This document shows positions 6,498 to 10,102 of a stretch of 10,102 nucleotides of DNA, piece by piece (positions within the stretch are counted from its first letter, which is position 1; each line of letters begins with the position of its first letter). A program made the position numbers and the translations under genes. Under the pieces are notes generated by a model, which saw nothing but the letters and a program-made list of their open reading frames with translations, was not told the origin of the DNA and made no database searches. Origin of the DNA: Acidobacteriota bacterium. Its GTDB lineage: Bacteria; Acidobacteriota; Terriglobia; UBA7540. The DNA lies in contig JAJYHU010000109.1 in assembly GCA_021784615.1 (NCBI GenBank), positions 1 to 10,102 on the forward strand, read 5' to 3'.

Positions 6498-7256
6498 ATG
6501 GCTAGCCGAACTATCCAGTACCGCTTCAAAATCGAAGCCTATAACCCAGAATCTATTCCTATGAGCCGCTTAGCCGAATACATGGGGCAGCTAGCAGTGC
6601 TCCTGGGCAGTCGGGACAACGTTCATTTTCATCACCTTGAAGCTGGTAGCACGGTATTAGTAGAAGACATCGAATTCGAGGCTGAACCCAAGGTTCGAGA
6701 GCGAATAAACGGGGTTCGCAACCGAACGGGGCCGGAGGATGCCATCGCAGCATACGGGAGGATTAACAGGATACTCCGCGAAGACAATGGAAGCGCAATG
6801 CTGGACGCTCAAACCAAACTTGACACAGATGAATTCAATAACGTAATCCGTTTCCCAGGAAGAGACGCCAGCGAAGCCGAGAAATTTGACTCGATTTTCC
6901 AGTCGGGTTCGGTCGATGGTTTATTGATCCGCGTGGGCGGCAAGGACGAAACGGTTCCTGTTTACTTGGAAGAAGCAGGAACCACCCATCGATGTACCGC
7001 AAATCGGGATATGGCAAAAAGGTTGGCACTCCTTCTCTTTGAAGTGGTGCGTCTGCATGGAACCGGGAAGTGGAACCGAGACGACTTCGGAAATTGGATT
7101 ATGGAGAGCTTTAGGATTACGGACTTTGAGAAACTAGATACTAGCTCCTTGCACGAAGTGGTAAGTCGGCTACGGGCAATCAAAAGTGAAATCCAGAAAA
7201 TGGATGACCCGATCACGGAACTGGATAAGTTGCGGCATGGCTCCGGGGAAGAATAA
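6498..7256 (+). CDS. Transposon cargo protein of unknown function, possible partner of the PIN protein
   Basis: The 252-residue protein is not recognised. It begins MASRTIQYRFKIEAYNPESI, and SRLAEYMGQLAVLLGSRDNVHF follows as a likely helix and strand. The middle is charged and mostly helical (KVRERINGVRNR, AAYGRINRILRED). The second half has a beta-rich part with VDGLLIRVGGKDETVPVYLE and GTGKWNRDDFGNWIMESFRITDFEKLD. A coiled or helical tail follows (EVVSRLRAIKSEIQKM). There is no signal peptide or membrane segment, so it is probably cytosolic. GTG at 6477 gives a longer frame, but ATG 6498 is preferred because GGGGAGG lies 5 bases before it. Its stop overlaps the PIN gene start (TAATG), so the two are translationally coupled. 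In VapBC-type pairs the gene ahead of the PIN toxin is the antitoxin, but this protein is much larger than usual antitoxins; that role is only a hypothesis. Confidence 0.8.
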   Translation: MASRTIQYRFKIEAYNPESIPMSRLAEYMGQLAVLLGSRDNVHFHHLEAGSTVLVEDIEFEAEPKVRERINGVRNRTGPEDAIAAYGRINRILREDNGSAMLDAQTKLDTDEFNNVIRFPGRDASEAEKFDSIFQSGSVDGLLIRVGGKDETVPVYLEEAGTTHRCTANRDMAKRLALLLFEVVRLHGTGKWNRDDFGNWIMESFRITDFEKLDTSSLHEVVSRLRAIKSEIQKMDDPITELDKLRHGSGEE

Positions 7257-7807
7257 TGGCCCTTTTTGACAACACGTTCCTGTGCCTTTTGTTCCACCCA
7301 ACCGCTCGACCGCCAAACGACTCCAATAATAACCCAGTAACTAGATGCAGGGACCGGATCGACCACCTTGTTTGGCAACTTGGAGAGCGTGGAACAAAGA
7401 TTATCATACCGACCCCCACGCTTGCGGAATTGCTGGTTATCGCTGGCCCTAACTATGTGAAATATCTTAACGAGATAAATGGCCGTGCATGCTTCAAGAT
7501 TTCTGACTTTGACCAGCGAGCCGCAATTGAAACCGCCCTTCAAATGGCATCTTCCATCAGTACGCACGACAAGAGATCAGGAACATTATCGCCGTACCAG
7601 AAGGTTAAGTTTGACCGCCAGATCGTTGCGATCGGTAGGGTTGAAGGCGTGAAAACCATCTACTCGGATGACAGGGACATAAAATCCTATGCCGAGCAGT
7701 TAGGAATCCCTGTTGTCCGCGTGGAAGATTTGCCGCTTCCGCCTCCTGTCCAGACGAGTATGGAGGACGCTTTTAATAACCCTGAACAAAAGGGAGAGAT
7801 GGAATAG
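7256..7807 (+). CDS. PIN-domain protein, putative ribonuclease carried by the transposon
   Basis: The 183-residue protein matches the PIN nuclease plan. It has an N-terminal Asp in MALFDNTFL (D5), a conserved Glu in PTPTLAELL (E58), Asp in VKFDRQIVAIG (D120), and acidic residues in IYSDDRDIKSYAE (D138, D139, D141), followed by the VVRVEDLPLPP end typical of the fold. These acidic residues would bind Mg or Mn for RNA cleavage. VapC toxins are usually about 130-140 residues; this one is longer, with an insert after the first strand (about 15-45) and a C-terminal tail. The ATG overlaps the preceding stop by one base, and GGGG lies 7 bases upstream. It is probably made in balance with the 252-residue protein. 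A role as toxin, or as effector of an RNA-targeting defence, is inferred. Confidence 0.82.
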   Translation: MALFDNTFLCLLFHPTARPPNDSNNNPVTRCRDRIDHLVWQLGERGTKIIIPTPTLAELLVIAGPNYVKYLNEINGRACFKISDFDQRAAIETALQMASSISTHDKRSGTLSPYQKVKFDRQIVAIGRVEGVKTIYSDDRDIKSYAEQLGIPVVRVEDLPLPPPVQTSMEDAFNNPEQKGEME

Positions 7808-7813
7808 CCGCAG

Positions 7814-7942
7814 ATGCGAAAGACAAAGCTCTCATTGTATCCACTAAAGCTCGACGAAGTGATCTCGGACGTTCTGAAGGTCAAGCCGGAGCGGAAACAA
7901 AAGCCCCAGACGAAGGCGAAGCGGAAGCCTAAGCCCAAATAG
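7814..7942 (+). CDS. Small Lys/Pro-rich protein (42 residues) at the end of the cargo
   Basis: An ATG six bases after the PIN stop opens 42 codons: MRKTKLSLYPLKLDEVISDV, then LKVKPERKQ and a tail of Lys, Pro, Arg and Gln ending KPKPK. The first half can form an amphipathic helix; the tail is strongly basic and probably disordered, suited to binding nucleic acid or an acidic partner. The Shine-Dalgarno is weak (GGAA about 10 bases upstream), so coupling to the PIN gene is likely. It ends 34 bases before the right terminal repeat. I do not recognise the family. It could be a small antitoxin or accessory protein, or not be translated. Confidence 0.5.
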   Translation: MRKTKLSLYPLKLDEVISDVLKVKPERKQKPQTKAKRKPKPK

Positions 7943-7976
7943 TACGCCTAGCTTACTCAATACCCTCCAACCAACT

Positions 7977-8001
7977 TGGGCTTGTCAAAGGTATAATTCC
8001 G
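7977..8001 (-). repeat. Right terminal inverted repeat
   Basis: On the minus strand it reads CGGAATTATA, CCT, TTGACAAGCCCA, matching the left end at 22 of 25 positions. On the plus strand it contains an outward-facing TATAAT (7992-7997), but no good -35 lies 17 bases upstream of it. Confidence 0.88.
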
Positions 8002-8009
8002 GAAATCTC
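8002..8009 (+). repeat. Right target-site duplication
   Basis: GAAATCTC follows the right terminal repeat directly and mirrors the left flank GAAATCTG with one mismatch at the last base. Joining the flanks through one copy gives the likely empty site. Confidence 0.7.
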
Positions 8010-8273
8010 GGGCAAACGGCCCATCCCCGGTGCTCCCGCGGCCGACTGAGAGTTTATTGGACGCTCGTGGATATTCTTCGCTCACGCGGGTGGGACAGCC
8101 GGGTTCAATGAACAGTTCGCCATTGCAGAAACCTCTGCGGCTCCATGTCTGGCGGGTGTTCTCAAGCTGCCCGCCTCGAACCGTCCGGTTATCTTGTACC
8201 TCGCGGGCATTTGTGCCAGACTGGTTGGGGCTGCTCCACGCGGTTGGCTGGCTGTGGAGTCAGCGACAACTGC
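8002..8273. other. Spacer between the transposon and the sulfatase-fold gene
   Basis: No supported gene is seen in these 272 bases. Small inverted repeats occur: GTTCA-A-TGAAC (8103-8113) and AACCG-TC-CGGTT (8179-8190). No clear promoter for the downstream gene is visible. The insertion may have separated that gene from upstream control sequences, but its own promoter could still be here. Confidence 0.5.
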
Positions 8274-10102
8274 ATGGATTCTCACAAAACACGGTTATCC
8301 CGGGTTCAAAATAACAGTCACTCCCCAGCTTCCCGTTTCTTTCTGGCCAGCACGATCGTTGGCCTCCTTGTCGGAATCTTTGAAGCGGCTCTTCTGTGGA
8401 CGGTTCCCCGCGGCTACGTGCTGCTCGGTCCGTATGTGGGTGTGCCGTACGTTATCTGGTTCCTGGTCCCCCTTGTGGACATGGCGTTCTTTGCCCTGCT
8501 GGGCCTTGGTCTGGGATGGGCGTCCGGCCCGACCCGCCACCAGCAAACTCTGGCGGCCCTCCTCGCGAGCGTAACAGCAACTTTTGTGGCGCTGATGCTG
8601 CATTGGTATCACCGTCAGATGAGCCTTACGGCGTTTTCGCTGCGCGGCCACTTCTTTGTTCCTCTAGCCTGTCTTGCCTTCACATTCTTGGCGTCCCTGG
8701 CAGCTCTTCGCCTGGTGGGAAACCGGGTGGGCGGATTTTTCGGGTACTGGGTGGATGCTCTGGCCAAACCAGCGGCATGGGGTTTGCTCGCGGCAACCGT
8801 TGCAGCCGCTGTAGGAGTTGGAACCTTTATCGTAAGGACTTCTTATCCTGCCATCCCTGCGAACGCTGCGGCCGCGCCTCCGGCCACGAGCCCCAACATT
8901 ATTCTCATCACGCTCGACACGGTGCGGGCGGACCATTTGTCTTCCTACGGCTATTCACGCGAGACAACGCCCCATCTCGACCAGTTTGCGCAAGAGGGCG
9001 TGCTGTTTGAAAACGCCATCGCCCCCGCCTCGTGGACACTGGCTTCTCACGCCTCGATTTTCACGGGCTTGCTTCCCCATCAGCAGGGAGCCGACTGGAC
9101 GGTTCCGCTCGGGCCGGGTCCGCACACCCTGGCGGAGGTTCTCCGCTCGCGCGGCTACGAAACGGCCGGATTTACCGCCAACACTTATTGTGAAAAAGTT
9201 TGGGGCCTGGGGCGCGGCTTTGAGACGTATAACGACAACAACGATTCCCTCCGGCAGAACCTGGCGCAGACGTTTGTCGGGGAAGCCATGGTTCAGCCCC
9301 TCTACCAGGATTTTTGCCGGTATGATGTTTTTTACCGCCGCGACGCCCGGCAGTTGAACGGAAGCATTTTCCGCTGGTTTCGGCGCCGCACGAAGCGTCC
9401 TTATTTTCTTTTCATCAACTATTTTGACGCCCACGATCCTTACTTAACTTCCCGTTCCTACAATCACCGTTTCGGCAGCGTTTCAACCCCTTTGATGCGC
9501 AGCGTGCACCTTGAGGCTGATCGCAGGCAGCCGTCAGAACGGCTCAGTGCGAGTGCGCAGGCAGCCGTTGTTTCCGGTTATGACAATTGCCTCGCCTATC
9601 TCGACAATCAGGTTGGCCGCTTGTTGCAGCATCTCCGCCAGTCGCCGGGATGGCAAAACACCATCGTCATTATCACCGCTGACCACGGGGAGGAGTTTGG
9701 CGAGCATGGTTATTATGGCCACGGTTACGATCTCTACCGGGAAGTCTTGCACGTGCCGCTGATCATCGTGGGCCCGGGAGTGCCGCGTGGCGTGCGCATT
9801 CAGAATCCGGTGGGAATTCTCGAGTTGTTCTCAACCGTCCTGGATATGGCCGGCGGCGGCAACACGCCCTTCAGCCGCTATAGCCTCGCAAGATTCTGGA
9901 ATCCCGCTTTCAAGCCGCAGCCTTTTGATGACGCCGTTGTCTCCGAGGTGGATCACTTTGTCATCCAGGAAAAGGGAGACGCGATGATCAGCCTGACGAC
10001 CCCGCAATGGCAATACATTTATGACTCGGCGGGCCGCCAGCAGCTTTACCGCTGGACCACCGACCCACGGGAACAGAGTAACCTGGCGGCTTCCCCTGAC
10101 GA
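8274..10102 (+). CDS. Membrane-anchored sulfatase/alkaline-phosphatase-fold enzyme, 3' end missing
   Basis: The frame is open from ATG 8274 to the window end (609 complete codons). Five hydrophobic segments lie near residues 22-43, 57-83, 92-111, 126-146 and 168-187, which would place the following domain outside the membrane. The catalytic domain starts at PNIILITLDTVRADHLSSYG, where D215 is a metal ligand. The nucleophile region is APASWTLASHASIFTG with Thr at 255, where true sulfatases have the Cys of CxPxR that becomes formylglycine. Further ligands are H387 in YFDAHDPY and D470-H471 in ITADHGEEFGEHG. The fold is therefore sulfatase-like, but the chemistry may be phosphate or phosphoglycerol transfer or hydrolysis on envelope or surface polymers. 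The Shine-Dalgarno is poor: GGAG lies 14 bases upstream, so the start is less certain than the domain. The last visible residues are near the usual C-terminal DPREQSNLA motif, so little is missing. Confidence 0.87.
   Translation, partial: MDSHKTRLSRVQNNSHSPASRFFLASTIVGLLVGIFEAALLWTVPRGYVLLGPYVGVPYVIWFLVPLVDMAFFALLGLGLGWASGPTRHQQTLAALLASVTATFVALMLHWYHRQMSLTAFSLRGHFFVPLACLAFTFLASLAALRLVGNRVGGFFGYWVDALAKPAAWGLLAATVAAAVGVGTFIVRTSYPAIPANAAAAPPATSPNIILITLDTVRADHLSSYGYSRETTPHLDQFAQEGVLFENAIAPASWTLASHASIFTGLLPHQQGADWTVPLGPGPHTLAEVLRSRGYETAGFTANTYCEKVWGLGRGFETYNDNNDSLRQNLAQTFVGEAMVQPLYQDFCRYDVFYRRDARQLNGSIFRWFRRRTKRPYFLFINYFDAHDPYLTSRSYNHRFGSVSTPLMRSVHLEADRRQPSERLSASAQAAVVSGYDNCLAYLDNQVGRLLQHLRQSPGWQNTIVIITADHGEEFGEHGYYGHGYDLYREVLHVPLIIVGPGVPRGVRIQNPVGILELFSTVLDMAGGGNTPFSRYSLARFWNPAFKPQPFDDAVVSEVDHFVIQEKGDAMISLTTPQWQYIYDSAGRQQLYRWTTDPREQSNLAASPD

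Larger units (their letters stand above)
5350..8001 (+). mobile_element. Complete IS1595-type transposon with passenger genes
   Basis: The 2652-bp element is bounded by 25-bp terminal inverted repeats (5350-5374 and 7977-8001) and an 8-bp direct repeat outside them (5342-5349 GAAATCTG, 8002-8009 GAAATCTC; 7 of 8 identical), as expected for the 8-bp duplication of the IS1595 family. It carries an intact ISXO2/IS1595-like transposase followed on the same strand by three cargo ORFs: unknown 252-residue protein, PIN-domain protein and 42-residue basic protein. The contents are compact, with 63 bases from the left end to the transposase start and 34 bases from the last ORF to the right repeat. Base composition looks less GC-rich than in the flanking host genes. 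IS1595 elements with extra genes are known as transporter IS; this particular cargo is not one I recognise as described. Confidence 0.88.

Noticed and set aside
7984..7997. An outward promoter at the right transposon end driving the sulfatase-fold gene
   Set aside because: TATAAT is present at 7992-7997, but nothing resembling a -35 lies 16-18 bases upstream; TTGTCA is far too close.
8050..8574. Open plus-strand frame between the transposon and the sulfatase-fold gene, with a protein-like start
   Set aside because: It lacks a good start codon and Shine-Dalgarno, resembles nothing I know, and runs into the coding region of the membrane protein in another frame.
1..10102. CRISPR array, tRNA or rRNA
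   Set aside because: No regularly spaced direct repeats and no recognisable tRNA or rRNA sequence were seen by eye on either strand.

Overview
The window looks like a high-GC bacterial chromosome carrying one inserted mobile element. The gene set is a pyridine-nucleotide transhydrogenase, a secreted GH3 glycosidase with a PA14 insert, a secreted polysaccharide deacetylase and a membrane-anchored sulfatase-fold enzyme. Together with the GC-rich coding style this would suit a soil or sediment heterotroph such as an Acidobacteriota member. The phylum is an inference from gene content only; nothing in the window proves it.

Layout: (1) 984-1, minus strand: start and first 328 codons of the NAD(P) transhydrogenase alpha subunit (pntA). 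(2) 985-1340: divergent intergenic region with a perfect CRP-type palindrome, a second near-palindrome, a TTTGATC/GATCAAA inverted repeat and a promoter plus Shine-Dalgarno for the next gene. (3) 1341-3878, plus: an 845-residue exported GH3 beta-glycosidase with a PA14 domain. (4) 3879-3998: convergent gap with a GCAA-loop hairpin. (5) 4826-3999, minus: exported NodB-type polysaccharide deacetylase. (6) 4827-5349: gene-free stretch with two T-rich tandem units and a perfect 22-bp AT palindrome. (7) 5350-8001: a complete cargo-bearing element of the IS1595 type. (8) 8002-8273: short non-coding spacer. (9) 8274-10102, plus: a five-helix membrane protein with an extracytoplasmic sulfatase/alkaline-phosphatase-fold domain, cut by the window end.

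The main discovery is the element at 5350-8001 (2652 bp). Its ends are 25-bp inverted repeats (22 of 25 identical) and it is flanked by an 8-bp direct repeat (GAAATCTG / GAAATCTC, 7 of 8). Between the ends are an intact IS1595/ISXO2-like transposase and a compact cargo: a 252-residue protein I do not recognise, a PIN-domain putative ribonuclease whose start codon overlaps the previous stop, and a 42-codon Lys/Pro-rich small ORF. The left inverted repeat carries a TTGACA box that probably forms the -35 of the transposase promoter. Two hairpins with the identical 7-base loop CTGCGAA sit between transposase and cargo. The PIN gene arranged behind an overlapping partner suggests a toxin-antitoxin-like or RNA-targeting module that travels with the transposon.

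The flanking host genes are independent of the element. The GH3 enzyme and the deacetylase both act on polysaccharides outside the cytoplasm, and the sulfatase-fold protein probably acts on envelope or extracellular phosphate or sulfate esters, so the neighbourhood has an envelope/polysaccharide flavour.
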